From the NCBI GenBank assembly GCA_037043455.1, contig JAWPHD010004380.1, positions 124,001-188,000 of the forward strand: a stretch of DNA of 64,000 nt. The letters are read 5' to 3'. Origin of the DNA: Cyrtodaria siliqua (Eukaryota > Mollusca > Bivalvia > Adapedonta > Hiatellidae). The position numbers and the translations under genes were made by a program. Positions 11,461-23,500 of the stretch are shown here, in pieces. Below the pieces are notes generated by a model. That model saw only the letters and a list, made by a program, of their open reading frames with translations. It was not told where the DNA came from and made no database searches. Position 1 is the stretch's first letter, and each line of letters starts with the position of its first letter.

Positions 11461-12394
11461 TTTATATATAACCTATATGCAACAATTATTTTCTAAAACT
11501 GGTTTAAATTATGATCCAGTAAGTATATTTTATTTATAAGCATACTTTTATTTGAATTATATATTATCAGTATTTACGAGTATTCAAAAGTTGTTCACCT
11601 TGTTAAAGATTCCGCCATTACAGACTAGCAGAAGATGTTTCCTATCATAGAAAGTTATGCCAACATTGGCACATTAAAGTCATAAACTTCTTCCCTGCCC
11701 TGACCCATCACCCTGTAAAAAAGTAAAAAAATCCATCTTAGCAAATCTCTTTCCTCTTCCAGATATCAGAGAGAGAACATGGACTGGTCATGATGCATGG
11801 TTTGCCAAAAAACAAAACAAAAAAAAAGACAGAAGAAAAACTGAAATGTCAACTAAATTGTTGTGTACTCAGAGACAAATCAGAGCCGTACAAACTATTT
11901 CTAAGTGACCCTGAATTTCAAATGATTGACCAAAACAATAGGCAGATATATTTAGACAAAACTTTTACGGCGGAGAAACTTACGAAGCAAAAGGCTTTTT
12001 GACGTTCCTCCTAGCGTAGACAATTTAAACAAAAAAAGCTAGATCGTTTCAAACGCAAGCACAAATCATATAATGAGGCAGAAGTTTGTGTATGTGAGAA
12101 ACTGTACTTATATTGTGTGATGATAAGTGAAACTGGTAGCTCCGCCCACCACGTGGTTGTTATGTGTAATGATGCAATCATATCGGCGTAACACCTGTGT
12201 ATAATAAGTTTGTTTGACAAGAGGGTGCAGGAGTGGGGTTCTGGTGTATATCCTAACTTGAATGATTTAATTTTTAATTTGTTTGCTTTTTAAATATGAA
12301 ATAAGAATATGGAATTAAAAGCAGATGTGAAGAGGCCTGAAATATAATCATTAAAACACCTTGTGTTTTTCGGGCATTATTTTATTGACAAAGT

Positions 12395-14955
12395 CATTCC
12401 GTCCCTGAACTTCCTATTAATGCAAATCTAATCCAGGAACATACTGACGCTGCCTTATCTAAGGTGAACTGTTGGTTAGTAAATTCTCCTAGATTACTTC
12501 TCAAATCTGTACTTGACAAAGGTGAGAGTGTTTCATGGGCTTCATACCATGCCTCTCTACAGTCTCAGTCAGAAGAATCCCAAATATTTCTGAGTCAACT
12601 ATTGCCTCAATGATCAAACATGGTATGACAATTCAGCAACAAGCTACAAAATACCTCAATCCTGGACAATTACCTGAGATTTCACTGAATGCCCCACTCT
12701 ACGTACTTGCCAAATGTGTATAGTGGCAGTGGCCAAAAACACACAGTGATGACAAATATGTGGGTGTGTTTGGTGGACTCCACATTGAATTGGCAATGCG
12801 GAAGTCATTTGGTAACTTTTTGGATTGATCCGGTGCAAATGTAGCGTCTTCAGGGACAGCATATTTCTATTTGAAGATCACCCATCTTACAAGAACAAGG
12901 CATGTGTCAGTCAGTGTCCTTGCTTTGGCAAGTCTTAAACAAGAGGCATTCCTTAGTATTGAGGGTCCTCAAGATGAATTCAGTACAGAAGAGTGGCGGC
13001 AAACAATGTGTAGTTTAAAGATATATAAAAATATCGGACAGGGAAAGCAGCATTCAATAACGACAGTCAAACCCAAAACACAAAAACAAACACGCAAATA
13101 GACAAACGAGAAGGCAAAAGTAATACATAATGCAAACGACATCACAAACATAAAAGGGTTGACAATAGGGCTACCGCCTTGGAACGGTCAGTGGCAACAA
13201 AGGCCACTGTGGCCTTGGAACGGTCAGTGGCAACAAAGGCCACCGGGGGTTTACCTACTTTAAATACTGAAATACAATGCTTACCATGGAACTAGTAGGA
13301 CTAATATTTGTGAGAGCTCATCTGGAACACAATTTCGCATTATGTTACGAGCTTGAAAGCTATTGTTCCTTGATTTATTTTGCATTTGACCATCAGAATT
13401 ATGCACGGAGGATCATTATACATGTGAGTGAGTGATATGGAACATCTCCTAAATGAGATTATGGTTGAATTTAGAAGATGGGCATAAGGTGGTACGGAAG
13501 ACAAAAGCAGGTTCTCGTCAAAACCGATTGACCAGGCACATGAACAGAATAATGAGTTGATAAAGGGATCAGGTTGAGCAGTAGGATTTACGAAAAATCC
13601 TTTTGCTTTCAGAAAATGGATGATTGCTGGTCCAGAGCAGGCTTGAATTCTCAAAGAATTTGAGAAAGAATCTAAGAATGAAAGTGAATCTACTCAGCAT
13701 AACGAGGAAGGCATGTCTTCCAAGATTGCTTTCACAGAGCAGGTGCCTAACCTCATACAGTCAAAGAATACTATGGGGAACCCATTTCTTCAAGATTGGA
13801 CTAGACCTAATCAACATTGACACACATGAGATTGCTGATAAAACCATCTCTGCTAATCTGTGCACAACATAAACTTTAGGCAAGGAACAATAAAATACGT
13901 AGACCAAATTTGTTTTTGAAGACCGTTCTAGATCAATACATGATCCCATTAAGAGGAACTCACTCGCCCCTGTTACGTTTGCAAGATCGCAAACAAAATT
14001 AATCCTGACGGAAAAGATGTCGCCGCTAAAGAATGATGTCGCTCTGTTTTCAAAGCTATAGAAACCCAGCATAGACATGGAAACATGGGCATATTCTTTA
14101 AGCCTGAAAACCATCCGTATCGACCTTCTCTATCCGGAAGTAGTCAGATACGTTTTGGTAAAAAGTCAGACTTACTCCTGAATTTGATTCAAGAAGATCA
14201 TCCAAAGCCATCAAGATCGTACATGAAAGCTTTAAATGGAGCTGCATTTGTTAATCTTCTTCACACGTGGGGCGTTTTACCATTTGAGGAATATGCTGAC
14301 CATGGTTTTCATCCCGCATATAATTGTCCAACTTGAAAACTGCAGAAGAATATATGTTGTATGGGATTCATATTTGCCGCATAGTTTAAAAGATACCACC
14401 AGACGAAAATGTGGAAAAAGCGTTGGAAAAAAAGTAAATGGGAAAAGTAAGTTTCCAGCAAATTGGAAAGGGTTTCTCCGAAATCCAACCAACAAAGAGT
14501 ACTTGTTCAAGTTTCTGAAAACCACGATAGCCTCAGGCATATGAATGAAAATGAATTTTTCATAACATCGGGTGAAACAGTAGTTTCTATAGGAAATGAC
14601 TATGATATGACTAGATGTGATCACGAGGAAGCAGATACGCGACTTGATGTGCATCTAAAGGTCTAAGATAAGCCCTGTTAGAACTGTAGACACAGATGTC
14701 GTTATTATTTTAGTAGGACTTAGCAAAAACTTGTAGGAATCAAGCCAGATGTAGATATAGGGTTGCTTTTGGATCTGGGAAATATTTCTCAACATATCAG
14801 ATTAGATCCAGTCACAACTATCCTGGCAAGGACAAATCGATTGCTTTGCCTGTGTTTTACTGCTTCACGGGCATCGACACTACTTCTGCGTTCCTGTAAA
14901 AGTCAAAGAAGACAGCCTGGGATACATCGGTCGCCTTCCAAAGTATAACTGAAAA
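12395..14955 (+). pseudogene. Decayed copy of an uncharacterised multi-copy invertebrate protein
   Basis: Across three frames, in one order, the plus strand encodes conserved blocks of a large protein family that I remember as uncharacterised and highly duplicated in cnidarian and mollusc genomes. The blocks are NPGQLPEISLNAPLYVLAK (12658), FGGLHIE (12769), HLTRTRH (12883), DHQNYAR (about 13388), KPIDQAHEQNNELIKGSG (about 13520), RKWMIAGPEQA (about 13610), ENHPYRPSLS (about 14106), LNGAAFVNLL (about 14233), CDHEEADTRL (about 14619), RTVDTDVVI (about 14679), TGIDTTSAFL (about 14864) and KTAWDT (about 14905). Several frameshifts and stops, an R1 block at 13018-13255, and an abrupt end at a second R1 piece make it nonfunctional. 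Apart from R1, the blocks are contiguous without introns, so the copy may derive from an intronless gene or retrocopy. The function of the family is unknown to me. Confidence 0.65.
13018..13255 (-). repeat. R1 copy 2, inserted in the pseudogene
   Basis: This is R1 in reverse orientation, from 'AAAATATCGGACAGGGAAAG' to 'AACAAAGGCCACCGGGGG'. The segment 'GGAACGGTCAGTGGCAAC' is internally duplicated (around 13181 and 13214). It sits between the EEWRQ block and the downstream MELVGLIF-like block of the pseudogene and so interrupts it. Confidence 0.85.
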
Positions 14956-14956
14956 A

Positions 14957-15095
14957 GAAGATATCAAAATCGAAAAGGAAAAGTAGCATTCAAGGACGAC
15001 AGTCAACCACAAATACACACAGAAACAAAGAACAACTTTAAAGATGAATAAATGGCAAGGATAAGCCATCACAAACACCAAAGGGTTGACAATAA
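14957..15095 (-). repeat. R1 copy 3, fragment at the pseudogene 3' break
   Basis: It contains 'GCATTCAAGGACGACAGTC' and 'CAAAGGGTTGACAATA', the reverse-strand R1 landmarks. Homology to the protein family stops exactly where this fragment begins. Confidence 0.75.
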
Positions 15096-15774
15096 CTAAT
15101 TGAAACTTTTACTTTTATAAAATATTTTGCTTTTTAACTCTGTGTTAAAACACATAATACCTATGCTATAAATAAACCATTTGGCCCAGCACACTATCTG
15201 CGTTATGCTTAGCACAGTGATACAGTTTACACATCAGATTTGAAACTATTTGTTTGACATAGGTTCTAAAGTGTTATTCTATTCTATTGGTTGAATTGCG
15301 CAATTCCCAAAGTTGTGAGGTTTTCGAATGCTGTGATCAATTAACATTTTAATAAGCATTCTCTGCCTTGACGAGAAATGATGTATCACGTATATTGCAG
15401 AAAGTTTGTGGGGGAAATTTAACAGTAGTGTAAGTATATTTTGTGTCTATCAATGAAGGCAAATAGACAATTTGTGTTTCCAAATTAAACTTTGAACTGT
15501 ATGGTACAAAATATAGTTATTTAGCCTATATGTGCACTGATTTTACGCATTTAAGCCTGTAAGGGTCCATTCTTCTTTTTTTTTATTCTTTTTTTTTTTT
15601 TTAGACAAGACACATTTGTATTCACTATTTTTCTAATATCCTGTGGAATTGCAAGGATGTTATGCAGCTTAAAATATTACTTTTGCAATTGTGTCCAGGA
15701 CTATAAAAGCCCAAATCTATTTTGCATGTAAATACAAAATGTTTCTGAAATTGGGAAAATATTTTGATTAGGCA
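15096..15774. other. Intergenic DNA with poly-T tract
   Basis: There is no gene signal. T-rich runs lie at about 15574-15602. Confidence 0.4.
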
Positions 15775-15837
15775 GTTTGTTGTTGTGTAGTTAGGGAGAG
15801 AGCAGACACACTCTTTGAATGTTGTCCAGAGCTATAG

Positions 15838-16545
15838 ATATTTACAATTCACACATTGCAATATCTGTTAAAAGCGAGAATAATATTTTATTTGATGACG
15901 TAGAAACTTTGGACAGGTAAATTAATCCACAGGTAAATGTATTTTTCACATAACATGTGGAGTGGGAGTGTAATAACACCATTCAATATTTTCGATATTC
16001 CACTAGTGGTATAACACTTAACGTTAATGACGTCATGGACGTCACGTTAATGTACGTTTTATGACGTAATATGACGTTATAAGTTATGTAATAAATAGAA
16101 TCTAACATTCGTTCTCATTCATTATTAAATTTATTAAACTCGTCAGCAAAAATGATATTATGCTCGGCAAGAGCCCCGCATTATATCTCGGCAAGAGCCT
16201 CGCTTTATATCATTTTGCCAACTCGTTTTTCCTGCCGAGCATTATCATTTTTGCTAACGAGTTTAATAAATTCAATAATGAATGAGTCCTCATGTAAGAT
16301 CCTCTATTAATCAATTATCTGGCAATAGTTGTGCAGCTAAACAATTCAGATTTACCTCATTTCCCCGTGCAGTCACGCAGTGGTAAAAGTAGCTACATCA
16401 TGCAAATAATACTTATTTTGACATACAACTTAGTAACGGTTTCTCTCCGGAACTATCAAGAAATGTTCATATGACGTTCAAGAGTTAAATTTGATAATTG
16501 ATAATACTACAAAAAGGTTGGCCATTCATCTTTAATGTGATTTTT
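15838..16545 (+). repeat. Dispersed repeat U, copy 1, split by an insertion
   Basis: Positions 15838-15949 and 16308-16545 align with the uninterrupted segment 46546-46915. Both share 'AAGCGAGAATAA', 'CCACAGGTAAATGTA', 'CCCCGTGCAGTCACGCAGTG' and 'ACTATCAAGAAATGT'. The extra 358 bp at 15950-16307 is absent from the second copy. Confidence 0.8.
15950..16307. mobile_element. Insertion with a long imperfect hairpin inside repeat U
   Basis: This block is missing from the other copy of repeat U. It contains an inverted repeat with arms at about 16114-16171 and 16233-16286, matching over 'CTCATTCATTATT', 'TTTATTAAACTCG' and 'ATGCTCGGCA'. It also contains two TGACGTCA/GACGTCA sites near 16029-16043. 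Terminal inverted repeats at its very ends are not obvious, so the class is uncertain. It could be a foldback or MITE-type element. Confidence 0.6.
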
Positions 16546-16582
16546 TTTCCAAAATGAAAACAAGAAAATCGGTAGAACCGAT

Positions 16583-17560
16583 GGATGCTCCCCGAAATGT
16601 ATCCTCAACTTATCATATGGCCTTGTATCACCCAGCAGTTTTCAATTTGCAGTTTTCCATTAGTAGTTTATGCTCCGGATAAATAATCTAAGTATAGAAT
16701 TACAAAGGACAATAACTCTTAATTTGAATGATGATAGAGTTACGGCACTTCCTCTCATTGCCCTCTATCATTCTGTGAAGTTTCATTGCAGTCCCATCAG
16801 CAGTTTTGAAGATATGCTCCGGACAAAACTTCTAAGAATAAAATACAAAGGGCAATAACTGTAATTTGAAAGATGACAGAGTTACTTTTCTTGAACTTTG
16901 CACTTTCTCTCATTGCTCTCTATCATTGTATGAAGTTTCATTTCAGTCCCATCAGTACTTTTGAAGTAATGGTCTGGACAAAAATTCTAAGTATAAAAAT
17001 ACAAAGGGCAATAACTCTAACTTGCATGACGACAGAGTTAGGGTTTGTGCATTCTACACTTCCTCTCATTGTCCTCTATTATTGTGTGAAGTTTCAATGT
17101 AGTCCCATCAGTAGTTGTCAAGATATGCTCCGGACAAAAGTGTGACAGACGGACACATATTCTAAGTACAAAATTACAAAGGGCAATAACTCTAATTTGA
17201 ATGATGACAGAGGTACGGTTCTCGCACTCTGCAATTCCTCTCATTGCTCTCTATCATTGTGTTTAGTTTCATTGTAGTCCCATCAGTAGTCTTCAAGATA
17301 AGCTCCGGAAAATAGTGTGACGGACAAACTGACGGAAAAAATCTAAGTATAAAATTACAAAGGTTAATAAATCTAATTTGAATGAGACAGAGTTACGGTT
17401 CTTGCACTCTGCATTTCCGCTCATTGCCCTCTACCATTGTGTGAAGTTTCATTGTAGTGCCATCAGTAGTTTTCAAGATATGCTCTGGACAAAAGTGTGA
17501 CGGATGGACGGACGGGCGGACAAAGCGGCGACTATATGCAATTTCGGGAAGCATAAAAAG
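16583..17560 (+). mobile_element. TIR-flanked element with internal tandem core
   Basis: The left end 'ATGCTCCCCGAAATGTAT' and the right end 'ATGCAATTTCGGGAAGCAT' are inverted relative to each other. Between them lie about five diverged units of roughly 145-183 bp, each with 'GGGCAATAACTCTAATTTG', 'CCTCTCATTGCCCTCTATC', 'CCCATCAGTAGTTTTCAAG' and 'ATGCTCCGGACAAAA'. A GACGGACGG tail lies near 17497-17520. The plan of TIRs around a tandem core resembles non-autonomous elements I recall from bivalves. No transposase is encoded. Confidence 0.75.
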
Positions 17561-17871
17561 ATACGCACCCGTAAACCAACAGATCAAATAATCAGGCCTA
17601 AACAAAAACGTACCAGGAAATGAAACTGATCAGATGACATCCCACTTAAAAATAGATATAAATACACATCATAGGTAAAATGTATGGACAGGAAACAAAA
17701 TACACACAAAGCAAAAATATCTGCTTACCCTTCTACAGTTAAAGGTAATTACCATGTATGTATGTGTATTTAATTTAATAAACTTTTTATTTGATATCTG
17801 ATCAATTTTATAATATAGGCTATAAATGATTTGGTTAGCTTGTATTTTGGGAATCTAAACTTGAACTAAAT

Positions 17872-18022
17872 GTCGTTTAACGGCTCATCAACACATTATA
17901 GGTTACTTAGAGTTGCCCCCAGAGAGAGGGAAAGGATACATAGGAATCAAGGAACCTGCCATACCCTTAACTAACAGATTCCTATGCTTTTTTAACGCGC
18001 TAGGAGGATAGACTCGCAATCA
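17872..18022 (+). repeat. Dispersed repeat family T, copy 3
   Basis: This is the best-preserved copy: 'TTTAACGGCTCATCAACACA', 'CCCAGAGAGAGGGAAAGGAT', 'GGAATCAAGGAACCTGCC' and 'TAGGAGGATAGACTC'. The order matches the copies at 5488 and 5835. Confidence 0.7.
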
Positions 18023-18283
18023 AATCAACAGAACAGAATATTACTTATGTTGCCAAATGAATCATTTGAACATCGCAAAACTCATGTGTGAACTTACATT
18101 GGGCTCCGTTAAACACTATGCTTATGCCTAACCCAGGTCGGTTGCAGGGTCACTTTTGTAACTCTTTCATTTTACAAATCTACTGTGAAATTTAAGCAGA
18201 TACTAGCAGACTGTTTCAACACAATCATATCAAAAGTACCTATTTTTCTTTTTGGAAAAAAATCACATTCTGGTCAACAATCA

Positions 18284-18325
18284 AAGAGTGTGTTTGCTCT
18301 CTCCCTAACAACTGCCTGATCATTA
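18284..18325 (-). repeat. Inverted match to 15775-15820
   Basis: 'TCAAAGAGTGTGTTTGCTCT' at about 18284 is the inverse of the 'AGAGCAGACACACTCTTTGA' stretch near 15800. The two arms are 2.5 kb apart, so this is a dispersed repeat pair and not a local hairpin. Confidence 0.6.
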
Positions 18326-18656
18326 ATTAATTATTTGAGCAAACAGACTGGTATTCAATCATTTTTAATTTTAGGTGGGGTGTATACAAGAGATTCATCC
18401 TAGAGACAGGCACCATATCAGGTATACTGCACAGTGATGTCCAAGATGAAAACGAAACATGGATTCTGACCTTCATCTTCTGTACTCATTCGCAACATCT
18501 CGTACACTGCTTCGGGCCGAAGAATGACGGGGATAGGTGGAGCTTCCATACTTATAATGGTAGCATTTCTGTACATGCAATACAACCAGTGCCAAAGAAC
18601 AATCAATTTTGGCCAAATAAAACACTGCTTAAGCTAGACGTACACAATATCCGAAC

Positions 18657-18896
18657 ATGGATTCCGATCCTGAATTCTTCAGGAGCTTGTCAATGAGATT
18701 AGATTGTCTGGGTTATAGTAGCGGCATGGTCAAACATAGATTACACATTTATCGTGAAGAAGCAGAACTAGAGAAATGCATTGTTGCTGGAAGTAAGGGT
18801 GAAGAACTCACTGCTCCATATGAAAGTGAAACAGACATCCTTTTTGTAGACAAACGTGTTGTTTGTGGTGATGAGGCTCAGCAGCTACGAAGATAA
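18657..18896 (+). pseudogene. cGAS/Mab-21-like nucleotidyltransferase N-terminal fragment
   Basis: A 79-codon frame carries a Gly-Ser motif (VAGSKGEEL, residues about 43-51) followed about nine residues later by an acidic pair in YESETDILFV. This is the GS...(D/E)xD active-site layout of the Mab-21/cGAS nucleotidyltransferase fold. From memory, bivalves carry many such genes with N-termini of this shape (an Arg-rich helix, then GSKxEGL...ESDTD). The frame ends soon after and no later exon of the family could be traced downstream. There is no splice-supported upstream exon. It is probably a gene fragment. Alternatively it is one exon of a gene whose other exons I cannot see. The frame is too short for a catalytic domain on its own. 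Confidence 0.45.
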
Positions 18897-18899
18897 CAG

Positions 18900-19590
18900 A
18901 ACTACACCAGTAGAGGTGCCACTGAATCATTTCACGTGCCTCGACCGCATAACTCAAACTTGGGGTTGGAGGCAACTGACATTGGAGATATCTCTTTTAC
19001 CAAATCGAGTATTTACCACCTCCACCCCCAAAATCATTCGTTGATACCCCTCACGGTCTGATAATCGGACACCCCTTAACGTCAGGGGCGGTACCTAATT
19101 GATGGGAGGAACTAACGCTACACAATTTACTGGAACGGAGTTGATTTACCGAAACGGACCGAAACGGAGCTACGAATTACCGAAACGGAGTTTGTTTTGA
19201 TTATTTAAAGACTAATGCGCACATATATATTTTACTTGACGGTCCAGTGATTTAAGTTTATTACGCCACTGGTCAGTCTTAATTAATATTATAATCTTTA
19301 TTGAGCAGATATTTTTTTAACAAAAGAAATAATTATAACGTCTTTAAATAAAAACTATACCGCTTACAGCAGGGTGGATCAAGCAGCTTTACCGAAACTG
19401 ACTAGTAATCGGGTAAAATAACACACACAACATATATTGTCTAATTGTGAATGCATTTATAAAACGGGCTTTGTCCTCTAGCGTTAAGGGGACCCCCTAC
19501 ATGGGTACAACTTGGGGGAACTTGCAGTAATTTATATGTAGCTCACTGCAGTGCAAAGAGTTTTATCATAAATGCCACAACAACTAAAAT
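18900..19590. other. Intergenic DNA
   Basis: There is no recognisable gene. A short repeated phrase 'ACCGAAACGGA' occurs three times near 19148-19190. Confidence 0.4.
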
Positions 19591-19593
19591 TCT

Positions 19594-19650
19594 CCCCCCC
19601 CCTCCCCCCCCCCCCCCCCCCCCCCCACACACACACTCACACACACACAA
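19594..19650. repeat. Poly-C run followed by (CA)n
   Basis: An almost pure C tract of about 33 bases is followed immediately by CACACA repeats. It is strongly atypical in composition and prone to length and assembly errors. Confidence 0.9.
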
Positions 19651-19892
19651 ACCACAGACTCCATATCTCGGACCTCTTGCTAATTATAGACTTATAAGTG
19701 TATCTCTTATTTTTGATATATAATTAATAGTGTAATCATTTTCTAGTAGATATTACTTTTAAAAGAGGGTTGTACTTCTTTAAATGATAATTACCTACCT
19801 GCAAATTCCCGCTCTCGCAACCGCAACCCGTACCAAAAAACAAAACAAAAAGCATTTTCACACACACGCATTCGTTTTTGTGTATTAATAGA

Positions 19893-20090
19893 TATAAGGC
19901 GTGTGTGGTCCAGATGTAGATCGTCGGACTTCAGATCGAGAGATCGTGGGTTTGATCCTCGCCGTAGCCATGTTATTTATCTTTGAGCGAGATAATTAAT
20001 CCACATTGCTTAGTTCTGATTCTACCCAGGAAGCCACCGAGAGTGATTAATATAAGTTGCAAAAACTTGTTTCGCAATAGATGTAAACAA
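19893..20090 (+). mobile_element. tRNA-headed SINE
   Basis: The segment begins with an A-box-like 'TGGTCCAGATGTAGATCG' and a B-box-like 'GGGTTTGATCCTCG' at tRNA spacing. A body follows with 'TTGAGCGAGATAATTAATCC' and 'CACATTGCTTAG', similar to conserved SINE bodies I recall from invertebrates. The anticodon stem pairs poorly, so it is not a functional tRNA gene. Confidence 0.6.
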
Positions 20091-20344
20091 AAAATACGTT
20101 TTAATAAATATATATATATATAAAGAAATACATCACGCACACGCTCTCGAGTATCAATAGGTATATACATCATTAAGTCAACGGGCATACATACATCGCA
20201 TTAACATGTCTGTATGTGTATGCCAGTTGACTTAGACTCGCAGCAATGTCTTTAGTAACACATATATTTGAAACTTCATTCTCAAACTCCCGTTAAAAAC
20301 CTATAGTGACCGTACCTATATGTACAAAATCACACGTGGCAACG

Positions 20345-20550
20345 AACAACCGGTTGGTTGGTTGAATGGTGTTTTCCATCATTTTCAGTACATTTTAGTA
20401 TTGTAAATATCACGCCATCCGTAAGAATCGACACTTTCTAACTTACAATTCGGGCTACAAGTGGGATTTGAACCTGCAGCGGTGAGGGTCGAGAAAGGTT
20501 CAAATGCAGCGTCTTTACGATTCCGGTCCACGGGGGAACCGGACGTTGCT
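20345..20550 (-). mobile_element. tRNA-headed SINE, minus strand
   Basis: On the minus strand a tRNA-like head begins near 20545 with 'GTGGACCGGAATCGTAAAG' and a B box 'GCAGGTTCAAATCCCAC' near 20480. The element ends near 20345 with 'AACCAACCAACCGG', a simple-repeat tail of the kind expected for a SINE. Confidence 0.55.
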
Positions 20551-23500
20551 CCAGCGTTTTCGGTAAAACTTATACAGATACGAGGAAAATAGACACAACA
20601 TTCTTACACAATTTAAGAAAAGATTTACATTTTCTCAGTAACATTCTACGTCAAATTGCGAATGTTATGAAAAGTATATAAAACTACCCATCTCCAGGGT
20701 GTACAATCTATACATTTATGGAAATATATATATATAAGACTCTCCTCAGAGTCCGGTTATATCAAACCTACCATCTTAAGGGTTTAAAATCTGTACATTT
20801 ATGTATCTAAACCTTTGATATATATATTGGACTCTCCTCAGAATTAGGTTATATAGATCCATAAATCCATATCCAAGTTCTATAATCTATACATTTACGC
20901 ATCTATACTCCTGATATATATCGGACTCTTCTCATATTCAGGTAACATAAAACTTAGCAACTACAGAGACTATACTCTATACATTTATATATCTATACCC
21001 GATATATATCGGACTCTCCTCAGAGTCAGGTTATATAAAACATAACATCTCCAGTGTCTATAATATTTAAAGGTATATATATATATATAATCCTGACACA
21101 TATCGGACTCTTCTTAGAGTCATGTTACATAAAACATCTCCAATGTCTTAAATCTATATATTTATGCATCTATACTCCTGTTATATATCGGACTCTTCTC
21201 AGAGTCCGGTTACATAAAACATAAACACACCAGTGTCTATACTCTATACATTTATATATCTATATTCCTGTTATATATCGGACACGTATGAGAGTCAGGT
21301 TACATAAAACCTAACATCTCCAGTGTCTATAATCTATACAGTTATGCATCTATACTCCTGATATATATCGGATTCTCCTCAGAGTCAGGTTACATAAAAC
21401 CTAACAACTCCAGTGTATATTCTCTATACATTTATATATATATATTCTACTGATATATGTCGGACTCTTCTCATAATCAGTTTATATAAAACCTAACATC
21501 TCCAGTGTATATAATCTATACATTTATGCATCTATACTCCTGTTATATATCGGACTCTCCTCATAGTCAAGTTATATGAAACTTAACGTTTCCAGTGTCT
21601 ATAATCTTTACATTTATATATACAATCCTGATATATTTCGGAATCTTCTCAGAGTCAGGTTACATGAAACCCAACATATCCAGTGTCTATAATCTATGCA
21701 TTTATATGTATATAATCCTGATATATATGTGAAATTTCTCAGAGTTAGCTTACATAAACCTAACATCTCCAGTGTATATAATCTATATATTTATGCATCT
21801 ATACTCCTGATATATATCGGCCTCTTCTCAGAGTCAGGTTATATAACACCTAGCATCTCCAGTGTATATACTCTATATATATATGCATCTATACTCCTGA
21901 TATATCTTGGTCTCTTCTCAGAGTCAGGTTATATAAAACCTAACATCTCCATTGTCTATAATATATGCAATTATATATACTCCTGATATACTGGACTCTA
22001 CTCAGAGTCAGTTTACATAAAACCTAACATCTCCAGTGTCTATAATCTCTACATTTATACAGCTATACTCCTGATGTATATCGGACTCTACTCAGAGTCA
22101 GGTTACATAAAACCTAACATCTCCAGTGTCTTTAATCTATATATTTATGCATCTATACTCCTGATAACTATCGGTCTCTTCTCAGATACTCAGAGTCATG
22201 TTATATAAAACCTAACATATTCAGCGTCTATACTATCTACATTTATGCATCTATATCGGACTATTCTCAGAGTCAGGTTATATAAAACCTAACAGCTCAA
22301 GTGTCTATAATCTATACATGTATATATATAATCCTGATATCGGACTCCTCTAAGAGTCATGTTACATAAAACATAGCATATAATCTATAAAATTATAAAT
22401 ATACAATCCTGTTATGTATCGGACTCTTCTCAGAGTCAGGTTATATAAAACCTAACATCTCCAGAGTCTATAATCTATGCAACTATATATACTCCTGATA
22501 TATATCGGACTTTTCGCAGAGTCAGGTTACATGAAACATAGCAACTGCACTGTCTATAGGCTATACATTTATATATGTATACTCTTGATGTATATCGGAC
22601 TCTTCTTAGAGTCAGGTTATATAAAACTTAACATCTCCAGTGTCTATAATCTATGCAATTATATATATTCCTGATATATATCGGACTCTTCTCGGAGTCA
22701 GGTTACATAAAATATAGCAACTCCAGTGTCTATAATCTATAAATTTATAAATATACAATCCTGATATATATCGGACTCTTCTCAGAGTCAGGTTATATCA
22801 AACCTAACATCTCAAGTGTCTATAATCTATGCATTTATGCAGCTATACTCCTGATGTATATCGGACTCTACTAAGAGTCAGGTTACATAAAACCTACCAC
22901 CACCAGTGTCTTTAATGTAAACATATATGCGTCTATACTCCTGTTATATATCGGATTCTTCTCAGCGTCAGGTTATATAACACCTAAAGACTCCAGTGTA
23001 TAAAATCTATATATTTATGCATCTATACTCCTGATATATATTGGTCTCTTCTCAGGTTCTCAGAGTCATGTTATATAAACATAACATTTTCAGTGTCTAC
23101 CCTTTCTACATTTATGCATCTATAGTCCTTGTGTATATCGGACTTTTTTCAGAGCCAGGTTATATAAAACCTTACATCTCCAGTGTCTATAACCTATAAA
23201 TGTATATATATATATAATTCTGATATATATCGGACGCTTCTTAGTGTCAGGTTACATTAAACATAGCAACTCCAGTGTCTCTATAAATTTATAAATATAC
23301 AATCCTGATATATATCGGACTCTTCTCAGAGTCAGGTTATATAAAACCTAACATCTCCAGTGTCTATAATCTATGTAATTATATATACTCCTGATATATA
23401 TTCAACTCTACTCAGAGTCAGGTTACATGAAACATAGCAACTCCAGTGTCTATAGTCTATACATTTATACATTTATATATGTATACTCCTTATGTATATC

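Noticed and set aside
18418..18606. Minus-strand frame with 'PPIPVILRPEAVYEMLRM'
   Set aside because: It looks protein-like in composition but I know no family. It is too short and has no partner exons, so not annotated.
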